A stretch of DNA of 64,000 bases from Dehalococcoidia bacterium (lineage in GTDB: Bacteria; Chloroflexota; Dehalococcoidia; UBA2979), in assembly GCA_009692725.1 (NCBI GenBank), contig SHYP01000001.1, positions 1 to 64,000 on the forward strand, written 5' to 3'. This document shows positions 35,885-43,711 of this stretch, one piece after another. The translations under genes were made by a program, and so were the position numbers. Numbering within the stretch: the stretch's first letter is position 1; each line of letters begins with the position of its first letter. A model generated the notes under the pieces. That model saw only the letters and a list, made by a program, of their open reading frames with translations, was not told the DNA's origin and ran no database searches.

Positions 35885-35914
35885 TCGGGCGCTCGGGCGC
35901 TCGGGCGCTCGGGG
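35885..35914. repeat. Short tandem repeat, 8-bp unit TCGGGCGC
   Basis: Three full copies plus a partial copy of TCGGGCGC lie between birA and the terminator. It looks like slippage-prone simple sequence. Confidence 0.6.
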
Positions 35915-35918
35915 AAAT

Positions 35919-35948
35919 AAGACGCCCCGGCGGGTGCCGGGGCGTCTT
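35919..35948 (-). terminator. Intrinsic terminator downstream of the 22-codon ORF
   Basis: Perfect 13-bp stem (35919-35931 and 35936-35948) with a 4-nt loop. On the minus strand the stem ends in TT and continues ATTTCC, a T-rich tail rare in this GC-rich DNA. It would end transcripts from 36040 before they reach birA. Confidence 0.75.
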
Positions 35949-35967
35949 GTGTGAAGTCACGTACCAC

Positions 35968-36014
35968 GGGCCTAGCCCGAACTGGCCTCCGAACCGATGC
36001 CGCGGGCTAGGCCC
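35968..36014 (-). promoter_or_regulatory. 12-bp inverted repeat over the end of the 22-codon ORF
   Basis: Perfect arms GGGCCTAGCCCG (35968-35979) and CGGGCTAGGCCC (36003-36014) with a 23-nt loop. The stop codon of the small ORF lies in one arm and internal codons lie in the other, so a translating ribosome would melt it. It sits just before the terminator, as in ribosome-sensing attenuators. Confidence 0.45.
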
Positions 36015-36040
36015 ATGCGCTTATGACTGTCATCGAACAT
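35972..36040 (-). CDS. 22-residue small ORF / candidate leader peptide
   Basis: Below usual ORF cut-offs. It starts at the ATG at 36040 behind an unusually perfect GGGAGGTGAT Shine-Dalgarno sequence (4 nt spacing after the GAT) and ends at TAG 35972-35974. The peptide begins MFDDSHKRMGLARG and ends ASSG. A consensus promoter lies 30 nt upstream, and a hairpin and intrinsic terminator follow. It has no run of one amino acid as in classic amino-acid attenuators. It may be a leader peptide controlling birA or an independent micropeptide gene. Confidence 0.55.
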   Translation of the reverse strand: MFDDSHKRMGLARGIGSEASSG

Positions 36041-36066
36041 TGGCATCACCTCCCTTCTCGTCGTCG

Positions 36067-36095
36067 AGGGTAGGACGCGCGCGGAGCATCGTCAA
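36067..36095 (-). promoter_or_regulatory. Promoter of the 22-codon ORF unit
   Basis: Minus-strand TTGACG (36090-36095), 17-nt spacer, TACCCT (36067-36072), about 30 nt before the small ORF. It lies in the gap after the aminotransferase stop. Confidence 0.65.
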
Positions 36096-36123
36096 TGCGC
36101 GGGTGCCCTGTGCTCGACGCCGT

Positions 36124-37482
36124 TTACCGCGCCGTCACCGCACCGATGGCCTCCGCGAGCGCCGCGACGATCGTATCGACTTCCGCCGCGTCCACCACGA
36201 GCGGTGGAGCGAGCACGATCTGGTCGCCGACGAAACGCGTGATCACGCCGCCCTGCTCTCGCAGGTGCCGCGCGACCTCCCGCCCGACGAACTGCGCGGG
36301 CGCGTAGGCCGTGCCGCGCTCGGCGTCCGCGACGAGCGACAACCCCGCGATCAGCCCGAGCTGGCGAATGTTCGCGACGTGCGGGTGGTCCCCGAGCGCG
36401 GCGCGCAGCCCCACGCCGAGCCGGTCCCCCATCGTCTGCGCGCGCTCCACGAGGTGCTCCTCCTCGATGATGCGCAGGTTGCGCAGCCCCACCGCGGCGG
36501 CCGTCGGGTGCGCGCTGTTGGTGTACGCGTGCATGAAGCGCGCGTCGGGCGGCAGCTGCTGCAGCACGTCCATGATCGGCGTGCTGACGATGAACGCGCC
36601 AAGCGGCACGTAGCCCGAAGTGATCGCCTTCGCGATCGTCAGGATGTCCGGCTGCACGCCCCAGCGTTCGAGCGCGAACCAGCGGCCCGTGCGCCCGAAG
36701 CCCGTGATCACCTCGTCCGCGATCAGCAGCACCTCGTAGCGGTCGCAGATCTCGCGGACCTGCTGGAAGTACGCCTCGGACGGGGTCCACACACCGCCCG
36801 CGCCCTTGACGGGCTCGCAGATTACGGCTGCGACCGACTCCGCGCCCTCGCGCACGATCGCCGCCTCGATCCAGTGCGCGCACTCACCGTCGGCGTTCGG
36901 CGCGCACGCGCACTCGAGGTTGTCTGGGCGGCGAGTGTGCACGATCTCGGGCAGCATCGGCCCGAAATGCTGCCAGAACACCGGCAGCCCCGTCATCGCC
37001 GTCGTCGCCAGCGTGCCGCCGTGATACGACCGCTCGCGCGCGATCAGCTTCACCTTCTGCGGCCGCCCCTGCAGGTTCCAGTAGAAGCGCGCGACCTTGT
37101 ACGCGCCCTCGTTCGATTCGGAGCCCGAGTTCGTGAAGAACACGCCGGCCATGTTGCCGTACGCGAGCTCGGCGACCTTCGCGGCGAGCTCGATGGCCGG
37201 GACGTTCGAGAAGCCGTTGTAGCCGTTGGCGAACGCGAGCGTGCGCATCTGCGTCGCTGCCGCGTCCGCGAGTTCGCCGCGCCCGTGCCCGACCGCGACG
37301 TTCCACAGCGACGACAGCGCATCGATGTAGCGGCGTCCGCGCACATCGGTCAGCCACACGCCTTCGCCGCTCGCGAAGATGACGGGTGACTCGTGCTCGG
37401 GCGCGTAGTACTGCGGGTGGAGCAGGTGCGCGCGATCGTCGCGTACAAGCGCCGCGATCGCCTGCTCGTCAAGATTCGCCAT
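36124..37482 (-). CDS. Class III aminotransferase (omega-amino acid:pyruvate type)
   Basis: A 452-residue PLP enzyme with GVWLTDVRGRRYIDALSSLW, NGFSNVPAIELA, FFTNSGSESNEGAYKVARFY, SYHGGTLATTAMTG, LIADEVITGFGRTGRWFA and the PLP-lysine segment ILTIAKAITSGYVPLGAF, then YTNSAHPTAAAVGL. It resembles beta-alanine/taurine/putrescine-pyruvate aminotransferases; the donor is not readable. The ATG at 37482 lies 14 nt inside the end of murE, with AGGGGG upstream, so it is coupled to murE. A biotin-synthesis role (BioA) is possible given nearby birA but lacks specific support. Confidence 0.85.
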   Translation of the reverse strand: MANLDEQAIAALVRDDRAHLLHPQYYAPEHESPVIFASGEGVWLTDVRGRRYIDALSSLWNVAVGHGRGELADAAATQMRTLAFANGYNGFSNVPAIELAAKVAELAYGNMAGVFFTNSGSESNEGAYKVARFYWNLQGRPQKVKLIARERSYHGGTLATTAMTGLPVFWQHFGPMLPEIVHTRRPDNLECACAPNADGECAHWIEAAIVREGAESVAAVICEPVKGAGGVWTPSEAYFQQVREICDRYEVLLIADEVITGFGRTGRWFALERWGVQPDILTIAKAITSGYVPLGAFIVSTPIMDVLQQLPPDARFMHAYTNSAHPTAAAVGLRNLRIIEEEHLVERAQTMGDRLGVGLRAALGDHPHVANIRQLGLIAGLSLVADAERGTAYAPAQFVGREVARHLREQGGVITRFVGDQIVLAPPLVVDAAEVDTIVAALAEAIGAVTAR

Positions 37483-39016
37483 GTTGCGCCCCCTGTGCTG
37501 CACGCGCGCCGAAGCGCGTTGCGATGGCGTCGCGCGCGACGCCGCGGTCGTCCCACGGCTCGGCGTGGTCGGCCCATTCGATGCTCGTTTCGTGGCCCTT
37601 GCCGGCGATCAGTACGAGGTCCCCCGGCGTCGCGAGCGCCAGCGCGCGCGCGATCGCCGCGCCGCGCGGGCGCACGAGCTCGTAGTCCACGCCCGCGCGC
37701 GCGCCGGCCGCGTCCATCGCCGCCGCGATCTCGCCGAGGATCGCGTCGGGTGGTTCGGAGCGCGGGTCCTCGTCGGTCAGCAGCGCGATATCCGCGAGCT
37801 GCGCTGCGACGCGCCCGATGCCGCTGCGACGCTCACGCGCTCGCTCGCCTGCGCAGCCGACGACGACGATCAGCCGGCCGGGCACGAGCGCGCGCAGCAT
37901 ACCGAGCACCTGCGCGAGCGCGTCCGGCGTATGCGCATAGTCGACTACCACCTCGAACGGCGCGCCGCCGATGCGTTCCATGCGCCCCGGCACCCCCGCG
38001 CACGCCGCGATGCCCGCGGTCGCGGCCTCGAGGTCGAGCCCGAGCGCGGCGCACACGGCAAGCGCCGCCGCCGCATTCGCGACGTTGAAGCGCCCGGGCA
38101 GCGACACCGCCGCCGCGAGATGCAGGCCGCCGGCGTGCGCGGTGAAGCGCGAGCCGTCCGCGCGCGCCTCGATCGCGTCGATGCGCAGGTCTGCGTCCGT
38201 GGCGTCAAGCGCGTACGTGAACGCGGGCGCGCGCGTCGCCGCCGCGAAGTCGCGCCACGCGGGGTCATCGGCGTTGAGCACGGCGCGGCGCGGTCCGCGC
38301 TTCGTCGTCGGCGCGTCGAGCAGCGCGAACAGCCGCGCCTTCGCGGCGCGATACGCCTCCTGCGAGCCATGGAAGTCGAGGTGGTCACTGCCCAGGTTGG
38401 TGAGCACCGCCACGTCGAACGCGCAGTCGTCGAGCCGGTGCAGCGCGAGCCCGTGCGACGTCGCCTCGACGACGGCGTGCGTGCAGCCCGCGTCGACGAA
38501 GTCGGCGAGGCGCGCCTGCACGAGCGGCGCTTCCTGCGTCGTGAGCCGTGTCGGGTTGGGCACGCGCCGCCCCGCGACGCGCGACTCGATGGTGCTGAGC
38601 AGGCCGGCGCGCAGCCCGCACGCCTCGAGCGCCGCGAGCACGAGGAACGCCGTCGTCGACTTGCCGTCGGTGCCGGTCACGCCGATCACGGTCAGCCGCT
38701 CGGCGGGCGCGCCCTCGTGCGCCGCGGCGATCGCGGAGAGCGCGCGTCGCGCATCGGCGACGCGCAGCACCGGTACGCCCAGCGTCTCGAGCTCCGGCGC
38801 GCGGCCGCGCTCCGCGACCAGCGCGACGGCGCCCGCCGCCACCGCCTGCGCGGCGAACGCGTGCCCGTCCGCGCGCTCCCCCCGTACGCACACGAACAGG
38901 TCGCCCGGCCCGACGGCGCGCGAGTCGAAACGCACGGCGCGCACCGGCGGCAGCGCCGCGTTGCGCTGCGCCGGATCGAGCCCCGTCCGCCAGTCCCCTC
39001 GCGCCACGTGCGCCAT
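37469..39016 (-). CDS. murE: UDP-MurNAc-tripeptide synthetase (MurE)
   Basis: Adds the third amino acid to the peptidoglycan stem peptide. The 515-residue Mur ligase shows VRAVRFDSRAVGPGDLFVCV, the ATP loop VTGTDGKSTTAFL, LTTQEAPL, EATSHGLALHRL, NLGSDHLDFHGS, GRFNVANAAAALAVC and VDYAHTPDAL. The acceptor-recognition segment reads LTDEDPRSEPP. It keeps the Arg of the diaminopimelate-type DNPR motif but replaces Asn with Asp, so the amino acid added is uncertain. The ATG is inside a 40-bp hairpin; no other cell-wall genes are adjacent. Confidence 0.9.
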   Translation of the reverse strand: MAHVARGDWRTGLDPAQRNAALPPVRAVRFDSRAVGPGDLFVCVRGERADGHAFAAQAVAAGAVALVAERGRAPELETLGVPVLRVADARRALSAIAAAHEGAPAERLTVIGVTGTDGKSTTAFLVLAALEACGLRAGLLSTIESRVAGRRVPNPTRLTTQEAPLVQARLADFVDAGCTHAVVEATSHGLALHRLDDCAFDVAVLTNLGSDHLDFHGSQEAYRAAKARLFALLDAPTTKRGPRRAVLNADDPAWRDFAAATRAPAFTYALDATDADLRIDAIEARADGSRFTAHAGGLHLAAAVSLPGRFNVANAAAALAVCAALGLDLEAATAGIAACAGVPGRMERIGGAPFEVVVDYAHTPDALAQVLGMLRALVPGRLIVVVGCAGERARERRSGIGRVAAQLADIALLTDEDPRSEPPDAILGEIAAAMDAAGARAGVDYELVRPRGAAIARALALATPGDLVLIAGKGHETSIEWADHAEPWDDRGVARDAIATRFGARAAQGAQHGES

Positions 39017-39046
39017 CGTAGCCCGGGCGGGCTACGATGGCGCACG
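39007..39046 (-). terminator. 40-bp near-perfect palindrome over the murE start
   Basis: Two perfect 18-bp arms (39007-39024 and 39029-39046) with a 4-nt loop. It could terminate the upstream minus-strand gene. It also encloses the murE ATG (39014-39016), so the same hairpin in mRNA would hide the murE start. Confidence 0.55.
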
Positions 39047-39503
39047 CCGCGCGCGGCCAGCCGAGGAGCACCGGGTCCGGGTACACGCGCTGGAACCACG
39101 CCTGGTCGATGTCAAGCGCGAAGACGTGGGCAGGTATCGACGGGTCGACCTCGGGGATGCGCGCGCGGGCCGCGGCGAAGTACTCCGCGCGCCACGCTGC
39201 ATCGTCGATGTCGCGGGCGCGGCCGTACAGCTTGAACTCGCCGTCCGCGCCGGAGGCGTCGGCGGGCGCGCTGTGCAGCAGGCAGCGGGGGTCGCGCAGC
39301 AGGTCGAGCGCCTTCATCGAGCGCCACATCATGCCGAGCAGCAGCTCCCCGCGCACGATGAACGGCGCCTCCAGCGGCGAGATGCGCGGCGTGCCGTCGC
39401 GGCGGATGCTGCCGAGCAGCACGACGCCGCGCCCCTCGAAGAGCGTCCGCCCGCGACCGGCGAGCTCCGGCGCGCCTGCCTCGAAGTCCGCCCAGCTCGC
39501 CAC
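39032..39503 (-). CDS. Pyridoxamine 5'-phosphate oxidase-like flavin protein with damaged 3' end
   Basis: From the GTG at 39503 (GGGGAGGG ribosome site) it encodes about 155 residues of a split-barrel flavin/F420-binding protein: GRGVVLLGSIRRDGTPRISP, FIVRGELLLGMMWRSMKALDL, LRDPRCLLHSAP, GEFKLYGRARDID and HVFALDIDQAWFQRV. Its frame has no stop before the murE start: it enters the palindrome and stays open to 38385 through murE. The end given here is a TAG in the neighbouring frame. A small indel near the 3' end is likely. Substrate and cofactor are unknown. Confidence 0.6.
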
Positions 39504-39577
39504 CGCCGCCCTCCCCTGCCCACCGCCACCGCCGCGCGCTACGCTGCCCTGACCGAGCGGGTCCGGGGGAGGTGAAC

Positions 39578-40000
39578 GTGACGCTACAGCTGTCCGATGA
39601 GTGGAAGCAGTCCATCGACGGTGCGCTCGCCGACGGGGCGCCGATCGTGGTCGCATGCGTCGACGCGAGCGGGCAGCCGCTGCTCAGCTTCCGCGGCTCC
39701 ACGCAGGTGCACAGCGACGACCAGCTCGCGATCTGGGTGCGCAACCCGGACGGTGGCATCCTGCGCCACGTCCAGACGAACCCACACCTCGCGTTCATGT
39801 ATCGCAACCCGGAGAAGCGGCTGGTGTTCCAGCTCCATGGCCGCGCGACGCGTGTGACGGACGCCGCGCTGCGCCAGCTGGTGTACAACCGCTCGCCCGA
39901 GGTGGAGCGCAACGCCGACCCGGAGGTGAAGGGCGTCGCGCTGCTCGTCGATCTCGACCGCGCGATCCAGCGCGGCGCGGTCGTGATGTCGCGCGACTGA
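39578..40000 (+). CDS. Pyridoxamine 5'-phosphate oxidase-like flavin/F420-binding protein
   Basis: A 140-residue split-barrel protein with PIVVACVDASGQPLLSFRGS, LAIWVRNPDGGILRHVQTNPHLAFMY, RLVFQLHGRATRV and a short C-terminal strand. This fold binds FMN, F420 or heme and reduces or senses small ligands. The GTG at 39578 was preferred over the GTG at 39572 because the latter lies inside the GGGGGAGGTG ribosome site. It is divergent from the related gene at 39032-39503; the two share a short promoter region. Confidence 0.72.
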   Translation: MTLQLSDEWKQSIDGALADGAPIVVACVDASGQPLLSFRGSTQVHSDDQLAIWVRNPDGGILRHVQTNPHLAFMYRNPEKRLVFQLHGRATRVTDAALRQLVYNRSPEVERNADPEVKGVALLVDLDRAIQRGAVVMSRD

Positions 40001-40033
40001 GCTCGCGCCGTCGCGTGCCGCCGACGGTAGTTG

Positions 40034-40399
40034 CCAGGGGGCCTGTAAGCCGAATTCTGTACCGCCCCGAGGGGCGGCGACGGCCATCCATCTAGGGCGG
40101 CGGTTACCCGCCGCCTCGAGCAGGCTACCCGGGAGCGGGGCCGGACACCCCATGCGCTCCCCTATTCGCCCTTGCTTCGGGTGGGGTTTGCACGGCCGCC
40201 CTGTTACCAGGACGCCGGTGCGCTCTTACCGCACCATTTCACCCTTGCCGCGGGCCGAAGCCCGGGCGGTATGTTTCTGTTGCGCTATCCGTCGGCTCAC
40301 GCCGCCCGGCCGTTAGCCGGCACCCTGTCCGGGGAAGTTCGGACTTTCCTCCCGCGTCGTGCGTTGCCGCACGCCGCCGGCGGCCGTCCAGCCCCCTGG
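40034..40399 (-). ncRNA. rnpB: RNase P RNA, bacterial type A
   Basis: The RNA component of RNase P, which trims tRNA 5' leaders. The minus strand starts with P1 (CCAGGGGGC), has the conserved GAGGAAAGTCCG core, ACAGAAAC and AAGGGTGAAA segments, GGTAAGAGCGCACC, CAAACCCCACCCG and the closing ACAGAATTCGGCTTACA, then the P1 complement GCCCCCTGG. All universal core blocks are present. It is about 366 nt and lies between a flavin-protein gene and the recombinase gene. Confidence 0.96.
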
Positions 40400-40439
40400 C
40401 ACGCGCGATCGTAGCACGCGCCCGCGCGACGCCCCGCGC

Positions 40440-41804
40440 CTAGGTCGCGAGCTCGAGGCGGATCGCGTCGTCGGTCACCACCACGCCCGTCATCACGCGG
40501 CGCAACAGGTCGCGCTGCTCCGCGAACGGCAGCCGCGACCAGTCCCGCACGAGCTTGCGCCGAGCGGCCGCCAGCTCGCCGTGACGCCGCGCCTGGTCCA
40601 CCGGGGTGTCGCGCGCCTCGAGCTGCGCCTGCTCCTCCTCCGCCTGGAGGTCGAGCAGCGCAAGCGTGCTCCCCTCCTCACGCAGCCGCGCGGCGGTCCA
40701 CTCGCCGGAGGCGTGGCGCTCGAGCAGCCCGTCGAGCTGGCGCCGCAGCGACCGCCGCCGTGCGCGCACCCGCTCGATGGCCTCTTCGGGCGGCGCGGGG
40801 GTCGCGCCCGCGAAGTCTGCCGGCGGGCTCGCGAGCCGCAGGAACGCGCGCACGCGCCGCTCGAGCTCATCGGCGCGGCGCGTGTGGTAGTCGCAGCGGC
40901 TCTGGTTCGTGCGCGACTCGCACTGGTAGTAGGTGTAGACTTGCGGCTCGTCCGCCCCCGCCATCCGGCGCGACCGCCGCACGCCGATGAGGTGGTTGCC
41001 GCAGTACCCGCAGCGCGCCAGCCCCGCGAGCAAGTACTCGCCACGGTGCTGCGGCGCGAAGCTCGTGCGGCGGGCGGCCATCCGCTCCTGCACGGCCTGA
41101 AACTGCTCACGCGTGACCAGCGCCTCGTGCTCCGTCGGCACGACGATGCCGAGGCGACGATACGTGCCGGTGTAGACGGGGTTCCGCAGCAGCCCGCGCA
41201 CGCTGACCATGCTCCACGGCCCGCCGCGCCGCGTGCGCAGCGTCCCCGCGTTCAGCGCCTGCGCGATGCGCCGCACGCCCTCGCCGTCCTCGATGTAGCT
41301 GCGGAAGACCTCGCGCACGACCACGGCTTCGTCTGGGTCGGCCACGAGGTGACGCCCGCTCACGCGGTAGCCGTACGGCGCGCGGCCCAGCACCTCGCCA
41401 CGGAGCGCCCGCTGCCGCATGCCCTGGCGCACCTGCTCGCGACGGCGTTCGGACGGGTCGCGCTCGTCCCACGCGGCGAGCAGCGCGGCCGCCGGGTCGG
41501 TCCCGTCGGCGATCGCGAGCGGGATCGAGAGCGCGGTGAGCTGTAGATAGCGGCGCGCCTGCTCGCGCGCGGTGCCACCGAGCACCGCCAGCGCGGCGAT
41601 CACCACCTCGGTGTCCGGCCGCGGCTCCGCCGCGAGCTCGCGCAACATGCGCCGCAGCTCCCCGCTGGCGCCGGGGGCGCTGGCGTCGTCGACGTATTCG
41701 CCGCCCGCGCTGTGCTGAACGCGCGCGCAGTACGCGTGGAACGCGGCACGCTGCGCGTCCAGCGCCTCGTCCGGCAGGGCCCGGAGGTAGCAGACGGCCT
41801 GCAC
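40440..41804 (-). CDS. Serine recombinase-family protein lacking the catalytic serine
   Basis: A 454-residue protein laid out like a large serine recombinase: a resolvase-like N-terminal domain (1-110), a recombinase domain (140-245: GRAPYGYRVSGRHLVADPDE, VREVFRSYIEDGEGVRRIAQ), a zinc ribbon (Cys265, Cys268, Cys295, Cys304) and a C-terminal coiled coil (about 325-420). In active members the start reads YxRVS; here it is CYLRALPDE, with Leu10 in place of Ser. The later DRLxR motif is also gone. It is probably a DNA-binding protein without recombination activity. The GTG at 41804 was chosen for the GAGGAAGGGG site. Confidence 0.8.
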   Translation of the reverse strand: MQAVCYLRALPDEALDAQRAAFHAYCARVQHSAGGEYVDDASAPGASGELRRMLRELAAEPRPDTEVVIAALAVLGGTAREQARRYLQLTALSIPLAIADGTDPAAALLAAWDERDPSERRREQVRQGMRQRALRGEVLGRAPYGYRVSGRHLVADPDEAVVVREVFRSYIEDGEGVRRIAQALNAGTLRTRRGGPWSMVSVRGLLRNPVYTGTYRRLGIVVPTEHEALVTREQFQAVQERMAARRTSFAPQHRGEYLLAGLARCGYCGNHLIGVRRSRRMAGADEPQVYTYYQCESRTNQSRCDYHTRRADELERRVRAFLRLASPPADFAGATPAPPEEAIERVRARRRSLRRQLDGLLERHASGEWTAARLREEGSTLALLDLQAEEEQAQLEARDTPVDQARRHGELAAARRKLVRDWSRLPFAEQRDLLRRVMTGVVVTDDAIRLELAT

Positions 41805-41840
41805 CAGGCGCCCCTTCCTCGCGGTCGTCGCGGCGTCGAG

Positions 41841-41876
41841 CTCGTGGCGTCGACGCTGACCGGTCGACGCCACGAG
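41841..41876. promoter_or_regulatory. 14-bp perfect inverted repeat between recombinase and DUF177 genes
   Basis: Arms CTCGTGGCGTCGAC (41841-41854) and GTCGACGCCACGAG (41863-41876) with an 8-nt spacer. A minus-strand TATACT -10 hexamer (41875-41880) overlaps its edge. It is a plausible binding site for the adjacent recombinase-like protein, or a 5' hairpin of its mRNA. Confidence 0.45.
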
Positions 41877-41909
41877 TATACGTGCCCGGGCTCGGCGTAC
41901 GGCCGGGTG

Positions 41910-41915
41910 TACGAT
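41910..41915 (+). promoter_or_regulatory. Possible -10 element for the DUF177-rpmF unit
   Basis: TACGAT, the same hexamer as in the guaA promoter, lies 27 nt before the DUF177 ATG. No good -35 is visible. Confidence 0.35.
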
Positions 41916-41941
41916 CAGGGCACCGCGCAGGAGACCCACGA

Positions 41942-42490
41942 ATGCCCCAGTTCAACGTCGCCACGCTGCTCCAGGAGCCCGTCGGCGCGACGCGACGGGC
42001 GACGCTGGACGACGAGCCACTGGCGGTGCCCGCCACGGGCTACGCGGCCCGCGCCACCGGCTCCGTGGAGCTCATCCGCACCGGGCGGGGCGTGCTCGTT
42101 CGCGCGCGCCTGCGCGTGCGCCCCCAGCTCGAATGCGCGCGCTGCCTCTCCCCGTGCAGCGTCGACCTGCCGCTCACCATCGCCGAGGAGTTCGTGCCGC
42201 TGCGCGACCCGGTTAGCGGCGCGACGGTGCCCGCGGACCCCGACGAGTTCCGCATCGACACCCAGCACCAACTCGACCTCAGCGAGGCGGTCCGGCAGTA
42301 TGAGCAGGCGGCGCTCCCACTGCGGCCCCTCTGCCGCGAGGACTGCGCTGGCCTCTGCTCGGTCTGCGGGCAGAACCTGAATGTGCGACGCTGTGAGCAC
42401 GAGGCGGAGCCGGCCGAGCCTTGGCACGGGCTTGCCGCGCTGGCCGAGCGCCTGCGATCGGAGGAGAGCGATGGCGGTCCCCAAGCGTAG
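41942..42490 (+). CDS. DUF177 (YceD) family protein
   Basis: A 182-residue YceD-like protein, a family almost always encoded before rpmF and linked to 23S rRNA/L32 metabolism. It shows the cysteine pair LECARCLSPC, the acidic strand region and the C-terminal ALPLRPLCREDCAGLCSVCG block with clustered cysteines. The ATG at 41942 has an AGGAG site at 41929-41933. Its last 20 nt overlap the start of rpmF. Confidence 0.87.
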   Translation: MPQFNVATLLQEPVGATRRATLDDEPLAVPATGYAARATGSVELIRTGRGVLVRARLRVRPQLECARCLSPCSVDLPLTIAEEFVPLRDPVSGATVPADPDEFRIDTQHQLDLSEAVRQYEQAALPLRPLCREDCAGLCSVCGQNLNVRRCEHEAEPAEPWHGLAALAERLRSEESDGGPQA

Positions 42491-42659
42491 GACGCCCCCG
42501 GCCAAGCAGGGGCGGCGGCGGAGCCACCAGGCGCTGGTGCCGATCCAGCTCGCGCGCTGCCCGCAGTGCCGCACCATGCGGCCCAACCACCGTGTGTGCC
42601 CGGTATGCGGCATGTACAACGGCCGGCAGGTGCTCGGCCCCGCGGGCGAAACGCGCTAG
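42471..42659 (+). CDS. rpmF: 50S ribosomal protein L32
   Basis: A 62-residue ribosomal protein. It starts MAVPKRRTPPAKQGRRRSH, the family signature, followed by a zinc ribbon with two CxxC pairs (CPQCRTMRPNH and CPVCGMYNG). GAGGAG lies just upstream of the ATG, inside the overlapping DUF177 coding sequence. It is the zinc-binding form of L32. Confidence 0.96.
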   Translation: MAVPKRRTPPAKQGRRRSHQALVPIQLARCPQCRTMRPNHRVCPVCGMYNGRQVLGPAGETR

Positions 42660-42684
42660 ACTCCCGCACTGCCGAGCCCGTCGC

Positions 42685-42708
42685 ACGAGCGCGCCCGGTC
42701 GCGCTCGT
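42685..42708 (+). terminator. Probable terminator after rpmF
   Basis: Perfect 9-bp stem (42685-42693 and 42700-42708) with a 6-nt loop, followed by CGCTTTG, 26 nt after the rpmF stop. Confidence 0.5.
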
Positions 42709-42750
42709 CGCTTTGTACCTTCGTGCACTCCGAACAAGGAGGAGGCGCCC

Positions 42751-43707
42751 GTGCCCGACGTGCTGATCCCGGACCTGCCCGCCTCTGCCACCTCGGCCTG
42801 GCTGTTCCCGGGCCAGGGCGCCCAGCAGGTCGGCATGGGGCGCGACCTCTACGAGCAGATGCCCGCGGCCCGCGCTGTCTTCGAGGCGGCCGACGCGACG
42901 CTGGGCTTCGCGCTGTCCACGCTGTGCTTCGAGGGGCCTGAGGACGAGCTGACGCGCACGGTAAACACGCAGCCCGCGCTGGTCACGCACGCGATCGCCG
43001 CGCTCGTCGCCGCTATCGACGCGGGGAGCGTGCGCGAGCGCGCGGCGCTCGTCGCCGGCCACTCGCTGGGTGAGTACGCCGCGCTGATCGCCGCGGGCGC
43101 GCTGCCCTTCGCCGAGGGCCTGCGCCTCGTGCGCGAGCGCGGGCGGCTGATGCAGGAGGCCTGCGACGCGCACCCCGGCACGATGGCCGCCATCCTCGGC
43201 CTCGAGCGCGCGCAGGTCGCTGCGCTGTGCGCGGAGCACCGCGCCTCGCTGTGCAACGAGAACGCGCCGGGCAACGTCTCGATCGGCGGCAGCCACGAGG
43301 CCGTGCGCGCCACCTCCGAGGCCGCGACCGCGGCTGGCGCGACGCGCGTAGTGCCGCTGAACGTCGCCGGCGCCTTTCACACGCCGCTGATGCAGGCCGC
43401 CGCCGACGGCATGCGCGCCGTGCTCGCGAGCGTGACGTTCGGTGATCCGCGCGTGCCGGTGGTCTCGAACGTGCACGGGCGGCCGTTGACGCGCAGCGGC
43501 GACTTCGCCGCCGAGCTCACGGACCAGGTCACGAGCCCCGTGCTCTGGGTCGACGGCGTGCGCACGATGCTCGCCGCGGGCGCGACCGAGTTCATCGAGT
43601 TCGGCCCGGGGCGTGTGCTCACGGGCGCGCTGAAGCGCACCGAGCGCAGCGCCCAGGTCCGCAACATCGGCACCGCGGCCGAGGCGCGCGGCGAGGCCAC
43701 GGAGTAG
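42751..43707 (+). CDS. fabD: Malonyl-CoA:ACP transacylase
   Basis: Loads malonyl groups on acyl carrier protein. The 318-residue enzyme shows [30 protein letters not shown], the nucleophile elbow [34 protein letters not shown] with the catalytic His, and [14 protein letters not shown]. The GTG at 42751 follows an AAGGAGGAGG site. It opens a fabD-fabG-nusB-acpP run; fabH, plsX and fabF are not in this window. Confidence 0.95.
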   Translation: MPDVLIPDLPASATSAWLFPGQGAQQVGMGRDLYEQMPAARAVFEAADATLGFALSTLCFEGPEDELTRTVNTQPALVTHAIAALVAAIDAGSVRERAALVAGHSLGEYAALIAAGALPFAEGLRLVRERGRLMQEACDAHPGTMAAILGLERAQVAALCAEHRASLCNENAPGNVSIGGSHEAVRATSEAATAAGATRVVPLNVAGAFHTPLMQAAADGMRAVLASVTFGDPRVPVVSNVHGRPLTRSGDFAAELTDQVTSPVLWVDGVRTMLAAGATEFIEFGPGRVLTGALKRTERSAQVRNIGTAAEARGEATE

Positions 43708-43711
43708 GCCC

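Noticed and set aside
35881..35950. Possible CRISPR or attachment-site array from GGGCGCTC repeats
   Set aside because: The repeats are directly abutting 8-bp units without spacers, so they are simple sequence rather than an array.
36124..37482. Assigning the class III aminotransferase as BioA because birA is near
   Set aside because: The motifs fit omega-amino acid:pyruvate enzymes at least as well and no other bio genes are present.
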